64,000 nt of DNA, taken from assembly GCA_035760645.1 (NCBI GenBank), contig DASTSO010000106.1:1-64000 (forward strand). Reading direction: 5' to 3'. This stretch comes from DASSTY01 sp035760645. Its GTDB lineage: Bacteria > Gemmatimonadota > Gemmatimonadetes > Gemmatimonadales > GWC2-71-9. This document shows, one piece after another, positions 15,189 to 25,624 of the stretch. A program made the position numbers and the translations under genes. The notes under the pieces were generated by a model, which was not told the DNA's origin, made no database searches, and worked only from the letters and a program-made list of their open reading frames with translations. Each line of letters opens with the position of its first letter. The first letter of the stretch is position 1.

Positions 15189-18100
15189 ATGATGCGCCGC
15201 TCGCTCGCCCGCTTCGTGTTCGTCACCCTCCTCGGCGGCCTCGCCATGCTGCTGGGGGTGGTGACGAGCATGACGCTCACCCCGCCGGGCCGCGATCTCC
15301 TCGCGCGCACGGTGAGCGAGGGGCTCGACCGCGTCCTCATCGGGCACGTGGACGTGGGCGGGATCTCGGGCTCGTTCCTCTACGACCTCAAGCTCGAGCG
15401 CCTCGTCGTGCGCGACACGCAGGGGGTGCTGCTCGCCGACCTGCCGCGGGTGCACGTCACCTACCGGATTCCCAACCTCCTCGCCGGGCGCATCGTGCTG
15501 GGCTCGGTGCAGGTGCAGGAGCCGGTGATCAACCTGGTGAAGCACCGCGGCGGGCGGATGAACTACCAGGAGGTCCTCGGCATCGGGAGCGGGAAGAAGG
15601 GGACGGGGCGGAGCCCGCTGGTGGAGTTCTTCGACGTCCAGGTGACGGGCGGCACGCTGCGGATCGCGCTGCCGTGGGATCCGCCGCACGGCGCCACCCC
15701 GCGCCAGGCCGACAGCGCGCTCGCCGCCGAGCGGGCGAAGCCGGGGCGGCAGATCGTGCTGAGCCCGCACGACGGGCTGCAGCGCATCCTGCGCTTCGAG
15801 CAGCTCACCACCGTGATGCCGCGGATGGTGATCAGCACCCCCGACCACCAGCCGTTCACCCTCGATCTCGACACCCTCGCCACCCGGGTGAGCGATCCGC
15901 AGGTCGTGCTGCGCGACGCGCGCGGCCGGCTCCGCTTCCGGGGCGACAGCGTCGTCTTCGGCTTCACGCGGGCCGCGCTGCCGCGCACCGTCGTCTCGGG
16001 CGGCGGCGCCGTCACGTGGCCGCGCGACACCACCCTCTTCGACTTCGCGCTCGACGCGCCGCAGGCCGACCTGCGCGACCTGAAGTGGATCTCGCCCGAC
16101 TTCCCCGACTTCCGGGGCCGCGCGCGGCTCCTCGCGCGGAGCGTCTCGGGGGCGCGCACCGAGTACACGCTCCGCGACCTGTCGATGCGGAGTCTCGACG
16201 GGGCGCAGCGGGTCGACGGGGCGCTCGTGGCCGTGACCGACCGGCAGCTCGGCCTCGGCGTGCGCGACATGACGCTGAAGACCGAGAACCTCGATCTCGC
16301 CGTCGCGCACGCCTACATCGACTCGCTGCCGTTCTACGGCACGCTGAGCGGCACGACGCGCGGCTCGGGGTGGCTGCTGGGGCGGCCGCTCGACCTCACG
16401 GTGGACTGGGCCTTCGCCGACGCGAAGGTGCCGGGCCGCCCGGTGAGCTACGTCCGGGGTGACGGCCGCGTCATCGTCTCGCAGGCGAAGGACAGCGGCC
16501 TCACCTTCGCGGGCTTCCAGGTGCGGCAGTCGGACGTGGACCTGGGCACCGTGCGGCGGATCGCGCCGGCGGTGATCCTGGAGGGCCGGCTCGCCGCGCA
16601 GGGGCGGCTCACGGGGCCGCTCCGCAACGTGACGTTCGAGGGCACCGCGACCCATCGCGACGACGGCCGCCCGCCGAGCGTGGCCGACGGCCGGCTGCAC
16701 CTGGACACGCGCGGCAAGATCCTCGGGCTGAACGCCGACGTGGACCTCGCGCCGCTCGCGTTCGAGGGGATCCGCCGCACCTTCCCCACGCTCGCCGCGC
16801 GGGGCGAAGTGCGCGGGCACGTCACGCTGGACGGCACGCTCGAGCGGATGGCGGTGCGGGCCGACCTCGCCGGCGAGATCGGCCACGTCGTCGCCGACGG
16901 CTACATGACGATGGACCCGCCGCACTGGGCGGCGGAGGACCTGCTGCTGCGCTTCTCGGGCCTGGACCTCGCCGCCCTGCGCGGCGTCGGCCCCGCGACG
17001 CGGCTCGACGGCAGCCTGCGGGTGACGGGCTCGATCGACACCCTGCGCGCGCCCGAGGGCGCGCTCGAGCTCGCGCTCGACCGGAGCCGGGTGCGGGAGT
17101 GGCTGCTCGACACCCTCTACGCGCGCGCCGCCGTGGCGGACAGCGTGATCCGCCTCGACACCCTGCTGCTGGGGTGGCGCGGCGCGCGCGCCGGCGGCTC
17201 GGGCACGCTGGGCTGGGCGGCGCCGCACGACGGGACGATGCGCTTCACGGTGAACGCCGACAGCCTCGTGGGCTTCGACTCGCTCGCGCTCGCCGTGACG
17301 GGGATGACGCGCGACACCGGCGCCTTCAACCGCGAGCTCGCCGGCCAGGCGGCGGCCAACGTCACGCTCAGCGGGAGCCTCGACTCCCTCCGCGCCGAGG
17401 GCGAGGGCGTGGCGCGCGGGCTCGAGTTCCAGCAGTTCCGCACCCCCGAGCTGCGGGGGGCGTTCACGTGGGCCGCGGGGGGGGACACGACCTTCACCGC
17501 CCGCCTCGCCGCCGACACCTTCGACGTCGCGAAGCGGCGGGTGCGCGCCGCGGCGCTCGCGCTCGCGGGCCGGCCCGACTCGCTCGGCTGGAGCGTGGGG
17601 GGCGACATCGGCCTCACGGCGCACGACACGTCGCGGGTGGACGCCACCGGCACGCTGCGCACCGCGGCCGACAGCGCGCGGGGCGAGCGGATCCTGGCGG
17701 TGGACACGCTGGCGGCCTCGCTCGCGAGCCACCGCTGGCGGCTGGCGCAGCCGGTGGGGCTGCGGCTCGCCGACTCCACCCGCACGCTCCTCACCCCGGT
17801 GGCGCTCGTCGCGGCCGACGGGAGCGGGGCGGTCCACGTCGCCGGCCGCCTCCCGGGCGCCAGCGCGGGGGATCTGCGGCTCGACGCCGTGGGGATCGAC
17901 CTGCGCGACGTCTGGAGCCTCCTGCAGCGCGACACCACGGGCGTGGGCGGCTCGCTCGCGCTGAACCTGCACGTCGCCGGCACCGCGGCGGCGCCGACGA
18001 TCAGCGGCACCGCCTCCCTCGGCGAGTCGCGCTTCGGCGAGTCGCGCACGCCGTTCGCGCGGGCCTCGGTGGACTACGCCGACCGGCGGCTCGACGCGAC

Positions 18101-19646
18101 GCTGCGCCTCTGGCGCACCGGCGAGCCGGTGGTGGACGTGCGCGCGCGGCTCCCGCTCGACCTCGCGCTCACGCGGGTGCCGCGCCGCCAGCTCCCGGGC
18201 CCGCTCTTCGTGCGCGCGCTGGCCGACAGCATGGACCTCGCCGTGCTCGAGGCCGCGACGCCGGCCGTGCGCGAGGTGAGCGGGGTGCTGAGCGCCGACG
18301 TGCAGGTCGAGGGCACCTGGGCGCAGCCGCGGCTGGCGGGGTCGGTGGACCTGCACGGCGGCGCGATGTCGCTCCCGGGTCTGGGCATCCGGCTCGACAC
18401 GGTGCGCGGCCATCTCGCCCTCGCGGGCGACTCGGTCGCGCTGCGCGACGTGTATCTGACCAGCGGCGAGGGGCGGCTCGACGCCAGCGGGCTCGTGCGG
18501 CTCGACTCGCTGACCAAGCCGGTGCTCGCCGTGGACCTCAAGGCCGACCGCTTCCACGCGATCAACGTCCGCGACTTCCTCGACCTCACCGCCACCGGCG
18601 ACGTCCACCTGCGCGGTCCCATCCTCAAGGCCACGATGACGGGCCACGCCGACGCCGACCGCGGCGTCTTCCACTTCGACGACATCATCACGAAGCGGGT
18701 GATCGACCTCGAGGATCCCACCAACCTCGACGTCGTGGACACGGCGATCGTGCGCGCGCGCGGCCTCGGGGCGGCGTTCCAGAACCGGTTCCTCGACTCG
18801 CTGCGGATCGTGAACTTCCAGTTCGGCGTGGGCGGCGACTTCTGGCTCCGGTCGAACGAGGCGAACATCCAGCTCACCGGGCGCGACCTGCTGGTCAACA
18901 AGACCCGGCGGGAGTACGTCATCGACGGCACGCTCGCCGCGCTGCGCGGGACGTACAACCTGCAGATCGGCCCGGTGAGCCGGGAGTTCACGGTGCAGGA
19001 GGGGCGGGTCACCTACGAGGGCACGCCCGACCTGAACGCCACGCTCGACATCCAGGCGCGGCACGACGTGCGGGCGCTCAACAACCAGGTCGTCCCGGTG
19101 ATCGCCAACATCACCGGCACGCTGCGGCAGCCGAAGCTCGAGCTCACCAGCGGGCCCGGCGTGCAGCCGCCGCTGCCCGAGGTGGATCTCGTCTCCTATC
19201 TCATCCTCGGCGTGCCCTCGAGCCAGGCGCAGGGCGCCCAGCTCTCGGCGGTGCAGAACGTGACCAGCTATCTGACGAGCGCGCTGTCGAACGAGTTCGA
19301 GCGCGCCCTCATCTCCGACGTCGGCTTCCCGATCGACATGCTCGAGATCCGGCCCTCGATCGCCTTCGGCGCGCAGCAGAGCACGGTCACGCAGCTCATC
19401 GCCGGGTGGCAGATCGGCCAGAAGGTCTTCTTCACCGTGAACACCGGCTTCTGCAGCCAGGCGGCGTTCTCGCTGCAGCGCAACATCGGCGCGGGGATCG
19501 AGCTGCGCTTCAGCGAGCACTGGCGCACCCAGCTCTCCTTCGAGCCCACCTTCCAGGAGTGCGGCGTGCGGGCGCTGGGCCGCCAGCTCGCGCCGACGAC
19601 GAACTACCAGGTCGGCACCGACGTCTTCTGGGAGCGGGAGTTCTAG
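15189..19646 (+). CDS. tamB: Translocation and assembly module protein TamB (DUF490)
   Basis: This is a very long inner-membrane-anchored periplasmic protein of 1485 aa in the AsmA/TamB superfamily. These proteins bridge the envelope and help lipid transport and outer-membrane protein assembly with TamA. One N-terminal membrane helix (FVFVTLLGGLAMLLGVVTSM, residues 9-28) is followed by more than a thousand residues of repetitive beta-strand segments. The C-terminal TamB domain holds GTYNLQIGPVSREFTVQEG, VDLVSYLILGVPSSQAQG and a final barrel-like WEREF. Spacing to tamA is 12 bases and to the lipid kinase 2 bases, so all three are one operon. Length is in the normal TamB range. Confidence 0.9.
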   Translation: MMRRSLARFVFVTLLGGLAMLLGVVTSMTLTPPGRDLLARTVSEGLDRVLIGHVDVGGISGSFLYDLKLERLVVRDTQGVLLADLPRVHVTYRIPNLLAGRIVLGSVQVQEPVINLVKHRGGRMNYQEVLGIGSGKKGTGRSPLVEFFDVQVTGGTLRIALPWDPPHGATPRQADSALAAERAKPGRQIVLSPHDGLQRILRFEQLTTVMPRMVISTPDHQPFTLDLDTLATRVSDPQVVLRDARGRLRFRGDSVVFGFTRAALPRTVVSGGGAVTWPRDTTLFDFALDAPQADLRDLKWISPDFPDFRGRARLLARSVSGARTEYTLRDLSMRSLDGAQRVDGALVAVTDRQLGLGVRDMTLKTENLDLAVAHAYIDSLPFYGTLSGTTRGSGWLLGRPLDLTVDWAFADAKVPGRPVSYVRGDGRVIVSQAKDSGLTFAGFQVRQSDVDLGTVRRIAPAVILEGRLAAQGRLTGPLRNVTFEGTATHRDDGRPPSVADGRLHLDTRGKILGLNADVDLAPLAFEGIRRTFPTLAARGEVRGHVTLDGTLERMAVRADLAGEIGHVVADGYMTMDPPHWAAEDLLLRFSGLDLAALRGVGPATRLDGSLRVTGSIDTLRAPEGALELALDRSRVREWLLDTLYARAAVADSVIRLDTLLLGWRGARAGGSGTLGWAAPHDGTMRFTVNADSLVGFDSLALAVTGMTRDTGAFNRELAGQAAANVTLSGSLDSLRAEGEGVARGLEFQQFRTPELRGAFTWAAGGDTTFTARLAADTFDVAKRRVRAAALALAGRPDSLGWSVGGDIGLTAHDTSRVDATGTLRTAADSARGERILAVDTLAASLASHRWRLAQPVGLRLADSTRTLLTPVALVAADGSGAVHVAGRLPGASAGDLRLDAVGIDLRDVWSLLQRDTTGVGGSLALNLHVAGTAAAPTISGTASLGESRFGESRTPFARASVDYADRRLDATLRLWRTGEPVVDVRARLPLDLALTRVPRRQLPGPLFVRALADSMDLAVLEAATPAVREVSGVLSADVQVEGTWAQPRLAGSVDLHGGAMSLPGLGIRLDTVRGHLALAGDSVALRDVYLTSGEGRLDASGLVRLDSLTKPVLAVDLKADRFHAINVRDFLDLTATGDVHLRGPILKATMTGHADADRGVFHFDDIITKRVIDLEDPTNLDVVDTAIVRARGLGAAFQNRFLDSLRIVNFQFGVGGDFWLRSNEANIQLTGRDLLVNKTRREYVIDGTLAALRGTYNLQIGPVSREFTVQEGRVTYEGTPDLNATLDIQARHDVRALNNQVVPVIANITGTLRQPKLELTSGPGVQPPLPEVDLVSYLILGVPSSQAQGAQLSAVQNVTSYLTSALSNEFERALISDVGFPIDMLEIRPSIAFGAQQSTVTQLIAGWQIGQKVFFTVNTGFCSQAAFSLQRNIGAGIELRFSEHWRTQLSFEPTFQECGVRALGRQLAPTTNYQVGTDVFWEREF

Positions 19647-19648
19647 CG

Positions 19649-20545
19649 ATGGCGCGCGTGCTCCTGATCATGAACCCGGCCGCGGCGCGCACCCGCGCGC
19701 CGGCGGTGACGGCGGTGCTCGACACGCTGCGCAGCGCCGGGTGGCAGGCGGAGGTGCTCGCCACCGGCGGCCCCGGCGACGCGCGGCGGCTCGCGGAGGC
19801 GGGGGTGCGGGACGGGGTGGACGTCGTGGCCGTCTTCGGCGGCGACGGCACCACGATGCAGGCGGCCGCCGCGCTCGTGGGGACCGACGTCGCGCTGGGG
19901 CTCATCCCGGGCGGCACCGGAAACCTCCTCGCCGGCAACCTCCGCGTCCCGACCAATCCGGCGCGCGCCGCGGCGGCGCTCGTGCGGGGGCGGCAGCGGC
20001 CGTTCGACCTCGGGCACATGCAGCGCGCCGACGGGGAGCACTACTTCGCCGTCGCCTGCGGCTGCGGCTACGACGCGCGGGTGATGACCGAGACGGCCTC
20101 GGAGGCGAAGCGCCGCTGGGGGATCGGCGCCTACATGGCCACGGTGTGGCGCCTGATGCCCGAGCTGCGGAGCGTGCGCCACCTGATCACGGTGGACGGC
20201 GTCGAGTACGAGGCCAACGCCGCCATGCTCCTCGTGGCCAACTGCGGCGAGATCATCCCGCCCTTCGTGCGCCTGCGGCCCGAGGTGGCGCCCGACGACG
20301 GGATCCTCGACGTCGTGGTGCTGCGGGCCAACAACGCGGCCGAGAGCGCCCGGGCCATCTGGCAGGCCGTCCGCAACCGCGCTCCCGCCATCCCCGAGGA
20401 GGCGCTGGTGGGCTACGCCCGGGGCCGCGAGATCCGGGTCGAGAGCTTCCCGCCGCAGCCGGTCCAGCTCGACGGCGAGGGGGGCGGGGCCACCCCGTTC
20501 ACGGCGCGGATCGTGCCGGGGGCGGTGCGGATCGTGGTGCCCTGA
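19649..20545 (+). CDS. Diacylglycerol kinase-like lipid kinase (DagK/YegS family)
   Basis: This is a cytosolic lipid kinase of 298 aa in the DAGK catalytic family. The nucleotide-binding GGDGT motif is at about residues 67-71 in VAVFGGDGTTMQAAAAL, and the second signature LIPGGTGNLLAGNL follows at about 88-101. The C-terminal beta-sandwich domain ends the protein. The ATG follows a GGGAG site and the tamB stop by 2 bases. Sitting behind tamAB suggests a role in envelope lipid handling, perhaps recycling diacylglycerol, but the substrate is inferred from the family only. Confidence 0.87.
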   Translation: MARVLLIMNPAAARTRAPAVTAVLDTLRSAGWQAEVLATGGPGDARRLAEAGVRDGVDVVAVFGGDGTTMQAAAALVGTDVALGLIPGGTGNLLAGNLRVPTNPARAAAALVRGRQRPFDLGHMQRADGEHYFAVACGCGYDARVMTETASEAKRRWGIGAYMATVWRLMPELRSVRHLITVDGVEYEANAAMLLVANCGEIIPPFVRLRPEVAPDDGILDVVVLRANNAAESARAIWQAVRNRAPAIPEEALVGYARGREIRVESFPPQPVQLDGEGGGATPFTARIVPGAVRIVVP

Positions 20546-20590
20546 GGCGGGAGGGCCCGCCCTCCCGCCTTCTCCCGCCGTCCCGCCCTT
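20546..20590. terminator. GC-rich inverted repeat after the lipid kinase (family B-like)
   Basis: GGCGGGAGGGC and GCCCTCCCGCC form an 11-base inverted repeat at 20546-20569 directly after the kinase stop, followed by TTCT, CCCGCCGTCCCGCC and CTTCTACTTTTC. It uses the same GGCGGGA unit as family B. A factor-independent terminator for the tamA-tamB-kinase unit is likely. Confidence 0.5.
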
Positions 20591-20609
20591 CTACTTTTCA
20601 CGCCCCCGA

Positions 20610-20620
20610 TGTACTGTACA
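20610..20620. promoter_or_regulatory. TGTAC-T-GTACA palindrome upstream of the NtrC-like regulator
   Basis: This is a perfect 11-base palindrome in a locally AT-richer stretch about 90 bases before the regulator's ATG. It could be an operator or part of a promoter. The binding protein is unknown. Confidence 0.3.
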
Positions 20621-20710
20621 GAAATCATGCGGTCCCATTCCGCTGCACGCGGGTGTGCGGGGAGGGGATCCCGCCGTCCGACTGCCGGCCCCCTGGCCTG
20701 AGATAAGAGC

Positions 20711-22054
<1,344 letters not shown>

Positions 22055-22066
22055 CCCCTCGTTCCC

Positions 22067-22264
22067 ATGACCGAACTCCACGAACGCGACATGATGAAGT
22101 GCCGCAGCTGCGGCCGGCCGGAGCGGGCGTCGGAGGGCTACCCGTGCCAGCAGTGCGGGACCTTCATCTGCCTCCTCTGCAACTTCCGGGGGATCACCCA
22201 CTGCAGCGCGTGCGCGGAGGCGCTGGGGCTCCGGCAGCCGCCGCCGGCGGAGGCGGGCGCGTGA
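22067..22264 (+). CDS. Small zinc-ribbon/zinc-finger protein, unknown function
   Basis: This is a 65-aa protein with four CxxC knuckles: CRSC, CQQC, CLLC and CSAC. They are spaced so that two zinc ions could be held in a treble-clef or B-box-like fold. It has no membrane segment and no similarity I can name. The stop overlaps the GTG of the NlpC/P60 gene (GTGA) and it begins 12 bases after the NtrC-like regulator, so all three are probably co-transcribed. High cysteine density and coupled spacing make it a real gene rather than a shadow frame. Confidence 0.7.
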   Translation: MTELHERDMMKCRSCGRPERASEGYPCQQCGTFICLLCNFRGITHCSACAEALGLRQPPPAEAGA

Positions 22265-23076
22265 GCGAGCGGGACGGCGGGGAGCGCATGGAGGCGGTGA
22301 TCGTGCACGCGCCGGTGGCGCCGATGGTGGCGGAGGCGAGCGTGCGGGCGGAGCAGACGACGCAGCTCCTCCTGGGCGAGACGGCCGACCTCCTCGAGCG
22401 CCAGGGCGAGTGGCGCCGCCTGCGCGCGCACCGCGACGGCTACGAGGGGTGGGTCAACGCCGGCTATCTGCGCGAGACGACGGCGGCGGCCGCCGCGGCG
22501 TGGGCGGCGCGCGCGACCGGGTGGAGCGAGGGGGCGCAGCTCGACCTCGGCGGCCACGCGCGGCCGCTGCCGCTCGGCGCGCGCGTGGTGCTCGAGCCGG
22601 GCATCGCGGTGGAGCTGCCCGACGGGCGGCGCGGCCTGATCCGCGGCGGCTACGTGCGCGAGATGGCCGAGATCGCGACCGAGGCGCGCGACATGGCGCC
22701 CGAGCGGTGGGCGCTGCGCCACTTCGAGGGCGTGCCCTACGAGTGGGGCGGGCGCACGGCGTGGGGCGTGGACTGCTCGGGACTCGTGCAGACGACCTGG
22801 GCCGCGCGCGGCCTCGTGCTGCCGCGCGACTCGTCGAAGCAGGCGGCCTGCGGCGAGCCGGTGGCGCTCGACCGCATCGCCCCCGGCGACCTCCTCTTCT
22901 TCCACGGCGAGACCAGCCGCACGATCACGCACGTGGCCTTCGCGGGCCCGGGCGAGACGCTCATCCATTCGACCATCTCGTGCGGCGGCGTCCTCGTCGA
23001 GCCGTGCGGCGCCGGCACCCGGGCCGCACCGCTGATGACGCGGCTCGTCGCGGCGCGCCGCCTCCCATCGGCCTGA
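22261..23076 (+). CDS. NlpC/P60 (C40) cell-wall peptidase with SH3-like domains
   Basis: This is a putative gamma-D-glutamyl-diamino acid endopeptidase of about 271 aa. The first half contains two SH3b-like repeats, seen in EWRRLRAHRDGYEGWVNAGYL and in the ELPDGRRGLIRGGYVRE segment. The C-terminal NlpC/P60 domain has the catalytic Cys in WGVDCSGLVQ and the His in ITHVAFAG, preceded by the usual PGDLLFF. This domain order is that of YgiM/YkfC-type enzymes that recycle wall peptides. No signal peptide is visible, which favours cytosolic recycling as in YkfC. I chose the GTG that overlaps the zinc-ribbon stop; an ATG at 22288 is possible. Confidence 0.85.
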   Translation: MSERDGGERMEAVIVHAPVAPMVAEASVRAEQTTQLLLGETADLLERQGEWRRLRAHRDGYEGWVNAGYLRETTAAAAAAWAARATGWSEGAQLDLGGHARPLPLGARVVLEPGIAVELPDGRRGLIRGGYVREMAEIATEARDMAPERWALRHFEGVPYEWGGRTAWGVDCSGLVQTTWAARGLVLPRDSSKQAACGEPVALDRIAPGDLLFFHGETSRTITHVAFAGPGETLIHSTISCGGVLVEPCGAGTRAAPLMTRLVAARRLPSA

Positions 23077-23084
23077 CCTGCTCC

Positions 23085-23828
23085 ATGTCCGCCAAGCTCG
23101 TTCTGTTCGACATCGACGGCACGCTCCTCCTCACGGCCGGCGCGGGGCGCCGCGCGATCACCACGGTGCTCGCCGAGCACGTGGCGGGGGTGACGGAGCC
23201 GGCCGCCGCGCCCGACCTGCACGCCTGCTTCGCCGCGGTGCGCTTCGACGGCAAGACCGATCCGCAGATCGTCGGCGAGCTCCTCGCCGCCGCGGGCGAG
23301 CCGGCGCCGCACGACGCGGGCCGCGTGCGCTCGCTCTGCGAGCGCTACGTGCGGCTGCTGGAGCACGAGCTGCGGCACCCGGAGGCGCGCACCACCGTGA
23401 TGCCCGGCGTCCCCGCGCTGCTCGACGCGCTCGAGCGCGAGCCGGGGGTGGTGCTGGGGCTCCTCACCGGCAACCTCCTCGAGGGCGCCGGGCTCAAGCT
23501 GCGCGCGGCGGGGCTCGACCCCGCGCGCTTCGCGATCGGCGCCTACGGCTCCGACGCGGCCCACCGGCCCGAGCTGCCGCCGATCGCCGCCCGCCGCGCC
23601 GCCGAGCGCTTCGGTGCGCGCTTCGGCGGCCGGGCGCCGGACGGGCACGCCGTGGTGATCATCGGCGACACACCGGCCGACGTGACCTGCGGCCGCTCGA
23701 TCGGCGCGCGCGCGATCGCGGTGGCCACGGGGGCGTACTCGATGGAGGACCTCGCCGCCGCCGGCCCGCACGCCGTCTTCGCCGACCTCTCCGACACCGC
23801 GGCGGTGCTCGCCGCGATCCTGGGCTGA
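23085..23828 (+). CDS. HAD-superfamily phosphatase/phosphoglycolate phosphatase-like
   Basis: This is a haloacid dehalogenase-type hydrolase of 247 aa. Motif I is LFDIDGTLL with Asp9 and Asp11, motif II is LGLLTGN, and motif IV is VIIGDTPADVTCG. An alpha-helical C1 cap lies between motifs I and II. The architecture resembles phosphoglycolate phosphatases (Gph). That would fit the glycolate oxidase operon elsewhere in the window, but many HAD enzymes look alike and the substrate is not decided by sequence. It follows the C40 peptidase by 8 bases in the same direction. Confidence 0.8.
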   Translation: MSAKLVLFDIDGTLLLTAGAGRRAITTVLAEHVAGVTEPAAAPDLHACFAAVRFDGKTDPQIVGELLAAAGEPAPHDAGRVRSLCERYVRLLEHELRHPEARTTVMPGVPALLDALEREPGVVLGLLTGNLLEGAGLKLRAAGLDPARFAIGAYGSDAAHRPELPPIAARRAAERFGARFGGRAPDGHAVVIIGDTPADVTCGRSIGARAIAVATGAYSMEDLAAAGPHAVFADLSDTAAVLAAILG

Positions 23829-23841
23829 GGGACGCCGCCGC

Positions 23842-24468
23842 GTGACCGCTGCGGCCCACCGCGAGCTCGAGCTCAAGGCCGTCGTGCCCGACCCCGCGGC
23901 GCTCGAGGCGCGGCTCGCCGCGGCGGGCGCCGCGGCCGGCTTCCGCGGCCTCCTCACCGACCGCCGCTACGACCGCGCCGACGGCGAGCTCACCGCGCGC
24001 GACGAGGTACTGCGGGTGCGCACCTATCACCATCCCGACGGCGCGCGCGCCGCGCAGCTCGGCTGGAAGGGGCCGGCGCGCGTCTCGCCCGACGGGTACA
24101 AGGAGCGCGCCGAGCTCGAGTGCGACCTGGCGCGCGGCGCGGTCGATCCGGGCGCGCTGCTCGAGGCGCTGGGCTACCGCGTGGTGCACGCGATCGACCG
24201 GCGCATCGCCGTGCACCACCTCGCCGGGGCCACGGCGCGCCTCGAGTGGTATCCGCGGATGGACGTGCTGCTCGAGGTCGAGGGCCCGCCCGAGGCGATC
24301 GAGGCGGTGGTGCGCGCCACGGGCCTCGCCCGCGCGAGCTTCACGAGCGAGGCGCTCCGGGCGTTCGTCGCGCGCTACGACGCGCGGCAGATGGCGGGCG
24401 GCGATGCGCGCCGGGCCGCGGTGTCGCTCGCCGAGCTCGGCGGCGCGGCGCCGGAGTGGGGCCCGTGA
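23842..24468 (+). CDS. CYTH domain protein (class IV adenylate cyclase/triphosphatase-like)
   Basis: This is a 208-aa protein of the CYTH superfamily, which hydrolyses or cyclises triphosphorylated substrates in a beta-tunnel. The defining N-terminal ExExK motif is ELELK near residue 8. Charged tunnel strands follow: VLRVRTY, AQLGWKGP and YKERAELE. Length and the DRRY and RLEWYPRMDVLLEVEG segments match class IV adenylate cyclase (CyaB-like) proteins. Cyclase and inorganic triphosphatase activities cannot be separated from sequence. The start is GTG. Its stop overlaps the next gene's GTG (GTGA). Confidence 0.8.
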   Translation: MTAAAHRELELKAVVPDPAALEARLAAAGAAAGFRGLLTDRRYDRADGELTARDEVLRVRTYHHPDGARAAQLGWKGPARVSPDGYKERAELECDLARGAVDPGALLEALGYRVVHAIDRRIAVHHLAGATARLEWYPRMDVLLEVEGPPEAIEAVVRATGLARASFTSEALRAFVARYDARQMAGGDARRAAVSLAELGGAAPEWGP

Positions 24469-25184
24469 TCCCCGAGCTCGGCTCCTCGCTCGGCCGGCTC
24501 GCCGAGCCGCCGGAGACGGTGACGCCGCTCCCGACGCGGCTCATCCCGACCGACGACCTGCGGCTCGAGCTCGTCACCCGGCTCTTCGAGCTCGCCGGCG
24601 CGGCGCGCGCCTTCGGCGAGGGCGGCGACCGGGGCGGGGCGGTGCAGTCGCTCGCGCGGCCGGCGTGGATCCGGCTCTGGGAGGACGCCGTGGCGCGGGT
24701 CGCGGCCCGGCTGGTGGAGGCGGTCAACGCCCGCCTGCGCGCCGCGGCGTCGGAGTCGCGGCTGCCGGAGCGGAAGCTCCGCACCGTGCTGCTGGGGGAG
24801 GAGGAGACGCGCGCGGTGGCCGCCCGCCTGGGCGCGGCCGGGGCGCCGCTCGTCGCCTCGCTCGACGCGCTCGAGCGCACCGCGCCGGGCGCCCTCCGCG
24901 GCCCCGCGGGCGAGGCGCCCTGGCGCGACGCCCTCCTCACGGCGGCGCGCCGGCTCGAGTCGGCGTGGAACGCGCTCGAGCGGCTGCTCGACGAGGAGTC
25001 GCGCTACTGGCTCGACGAGGTGGCGCGGGTGCGCGCGTGGCGCCGGCCGGTGTGGCCGCTCGCCGCCCTGAGCGCGGTGGTGCTCGCCCTGGCCGTCTAT
25101 CTCGGGCTGGTGCTGGGCGGCTATCTCGCCGCGCCCGCCCCGCTCGCCGGATTCGTGGAGTGGTGGTGGGAGCGGCTCGGGTGA
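24465..25184 (+). CDS. Hypothetical protein with C-terminal membrane helix
   Basis: I do not recognise this 239-aa protein. The first 185 residues are helical, rich in Ala, Arg and Glu, with a conserved-looking LRLELVTRLFELAGAARAF segment and a WNALERLLDEESRYW stretch. A single strong transmembrane helix (VWPLAALSAVVLALAVYLGLV) lies near the C-terminus, followed by a short Trp-rich tail, FVEWWWERLG. It is probably a tail-anchored inner-membrane protein. The GTG overlaps the CYTH gene stop and acpS starts 7 bases after it, so it belongs to this operon. Confidence 0.65.
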   Translation: MIPELGSSLGRLAEPPETVTPLPTRLIPTDDLRLELVTRLFELAGAARAFGEGGDRGGAVQSLARPAWIRLWEDAVARVAARLVEAVNARLRAAASESRLPERKLRTVLLGEEETRAVAARLGAAGAPLVASLDALERTAPGALRGPAGEAPWRDALLTAARRLESAWNALERLLDEESRYWLDEVARVRAWRRPVWPLAALSAVVLALAVYLGLVLGGYLAAPAPLAGFVEWWWERLG

Positions 25185-25191
25185 GCGGCGC

Positions 25192-25599
25192 ATGAGCGTT
25201 CTCGGGCTCGGCATCGATCTCGTGGACCTCGCGCGCGCCGAGCGGCTGCTCGCGCGGAAGGGGGCCTACGCGCTCGAGAAGCTCCTGACCGAGGGGGAGC
25301 GCGCTTATCTCGCCACCCGCCCCGACCCGGTGCCGCACTTCGCCGCGCGCCTCGCCGCGAAGGAAGCGGTCTACAAGGCGCTGCAGGTGCTGCCCGACTG
25401 CCGCGTCCTCGGCTGGCGCGAGATCGAGGTCTGCCGCGACGCCGAGGGCCGCCCCACCATCCGCTTCCACGGCCTCGCCGCCCGGCGCTGGTCGGCGCAC
25501 GCCGATCTCCGAATCCACCTCTCGCTGACCCACTCCGCGACGGCGGCGGGGGCGGTGGCGGTGGTGGAGCGATTTGCAATTCCGACTCCCCCCACCTAG
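25192..25599 (+). CDS. acpS: Holo-[acyl-carrier-protein] synthase AcpS
   Basis: It transfers 4'-phosphopantetheine from CoA to apo-ACP, activating fatty acid synthesis. The 135-aa protein shows the family signatures GIDLVDLARAERLL at residues 7-20 with the Mg-binding Asp, and FAARLAAKEAVYKAL with the second metal ligand Glu and the CoA-binding Lys. The C-terminal ending IHLSLTHSATAAGAVAVVE matches AcpS. Length is normal. It starts 7 bases after the upstream membrane protein gene and ends just 25 bases before the iron permease ATG. Confidence 0.93.
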   Translation: MSVLGLGIDLVDLARAERLLARKGAYALEKLLTEGERAYLATRPDPVPHFAARLAAKEAVYKALQVLPDCRVLGWREIEVCRDAEGRPTIRFHGLAARRWSAHADLRIHLSLTHSATAAGAVAVVERFAIPTPPT

Positions 25600-25624
25600 T
25601 TTGCTTCCTGTCTCATCAGACCGG

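Noticed and set aside
12957..19520. A 2187-codon open frame antisense to tamA and tamB
   Set aside because: It mirrors the codon bias of real genes on the opposite strand in GC-rich DNA; no family motifs and extreme Arg/His/Glu composition. tamA and tamB have clear domains.
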